This document shows positions 33,399 through 34,281 of a stretch of DNA of 34,281 nt, one piece after another; within the stretch, counting starts at the first letter, position 1; each line of letters opens with the position of its first letter. Under the pieces are notes generated by a model. That model saw only the letters and a program-made list of their open reading frames with translations. It was not told where the DNA came from and did no database searches. The translations under genes and the position numbers were made by a program. Source of the DNA: Candidatus Levybacteria bacterium RIFCSPHIGHO2_01_FULL_38_26 (GTDB taxonomy: Bacteria; Patescibacteriota; Microgenomatia; Levybacterales; UBA12049); contig MFNO01000027.1 of assembly GCA_001782075.1 (NCBI GenBank), positions 1 to 34,281 on the forward strand. The letters run 5' to 3'.

Positions 33399-34281
33399 CT
33401 ACCTCTTTCTGCTAAAGAAAATTATAAAGGCAAAAAGAACACAATAATAAGCTATTATGAATTGCCAGGGGATATTTTCAATATCCAAAACCCCGCTAAG
33501 ATTGCCAAAAAACATAATGATTTTTTCAAAATACACCAAAATCGGCAGAGAAAAGTACAAAATAAAACTGCCCAACCCGGGAATTAAAATTCCAACCAAA
33601 GCGCCTATCCCTCCTATTATCATTAGAACAGGGATTGTCCAAAGAACCAAGCCGTTAGCCACAACCGACCAGATAGAATAAATGCCGAAATTCGACAAAA
33701 GAATAGGCAAAGCTGCCGTCTGAGCCGAAACTGTGGTAACTACTCCCTCCCCAAGGACTGAATTGTTTATTAGTTTTTTGAAATTCTTGCCTCCCTCCAA
33801 AATCGGCTGGATATACAAAAGTCCAAGGGTTGCGAGGAAAGAAAGCTGAAACCCAATATCAAATATCAGACTCGGCGACCACATAAGCATAGAGAAAGCA
33901 GCCAAAAATAATCCGTAAGTTGCCAAAGTTTGCCTTCCCAAAATCCTGGCTGTGAATACCAAAATTCCCATAATTGACGCCCTAACAATAGGCGGATCCA
34001 ATCCTGCCAAAACAGCATACAAACATATCCCTAAAATACTTAACAAAACCGCAACCTGTCTTTTTAAAAACCATCCAAATAAAGAACTTAAAAATCCTCC
34101 CACAAATGTCACATTCATTCCAGATGCAGCCACAACATGAAAGACACCCGAAACTCTCAGGCTTTCTGAAAAATCAGAAGCCAGAGATTCTTTTACACCA
34201 AAAACAATACCCAAAAGAAGTGCCGATGAATTGGGAGGAAGAGTTTTCTCCAACAATGAAATAGCTCTGCTTCTAATAAAA
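33399..34281 (-). CDS. comEC: ComEC/Rec2 competence (channel) domain protein, partial at window edge
   Basis: LLLGIVFGVKESLASDFSESLRVSGVFHVVAASGMNVTFVGGF...GLDPPIVRASIMGILVFTARILGRQ. Frame stays open upstream (FIRSRAISLLEKTLPPNSSALLLG), so the TTG start at 34256 is an artefact. Confidence 0.92.
   Translation of the reverse strand, partial: FIRSRAISLLEKTLPPNSSALLLGIVFGVKESLASDFSESLRVSGVFHVVAASGMNVTFVGGFLSSLFGWFLKRQVAVLLSILGICLYAVLAGLDPPIVRASIMGILVFTARILGRQTLATYGLFLAAFSMLMWSPSLIFDIGFQLSFLATLGLLYIQPILEGGKNFKKLINNSVLGEGVVTTVSAQTAALPILLSNFGIYSIWSVVANGLVLWTIPVLMIIGGIGALVGILIPGLGSFILYFSLPILVYFEKIIMFFGNLSGVLDIENIPWQFIIAYYCVLFAFIIFFSRKR

Overview
The window looks like an AT-rich bacterial chromosome segment. 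Gene style (minimal type IV pilus locus without an outer-membrane secretin, single-domain receivers, short in-frame repeats, 'WQTYRNEEFGFE.KYP' proteins) suggests a Candidate Phyla Radiation/Patescibacteria-like genome; this is inference, since no rRNA is present. Main blocks: (1) 0.001-10.8 kb, minus strand: a co-oriented type IV pilus locus. It starts with a sensor histidine kinase and three stand-alone receivers, then pilB, pilC, and four minor pseudopilins in FimT/PilV/PilW/PilX-like order. A PilM-like protein, a pilin, a repeat-bounded four-helix-bundle gene and a LamG-type surface protein (truncated at the edge) follow. (2) 11-13 kb: two paralogous membrane-anchored proteins. (3) 13-22.5 kb: sugar/glycan genes (GalT-like, CgeB-like GT, two methyltransferases, a degenerate Fic-HTH protein, OtsA-like GT20, GT4, amylo-alpha-1,6-glucosidase-like, WecG/TagA). 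(4) 22.8-28 kb: MreB, PEGA/beta-propeller protein, an HTH protein next to tRNA-Arg(CCT) and tRNA-Pro(CGG), Ndk, M16 peptidase. (5) 28-30.3 kb: three unrecognised ORFs. (6) argS carrying three different in-frame repeat-like insertions, an orphan receiver, and a ComEC split into two ORFs. Most interesting: a minor pilin fused to a seven-repeat CX3C beta-propeller-like domain in the PilV position (possible one-polypeptide analogue of a PilY1 tip adhesin); heptanucleotide arrays that bound a gene, form an 'empty' pair and interrupt argS in frame; a half-site array upstream of a Fic-like protein lacking its catalytic motif; and widespread -10-like boxes 6-10 nt from start codons, suggesting leaderless mRNAs.
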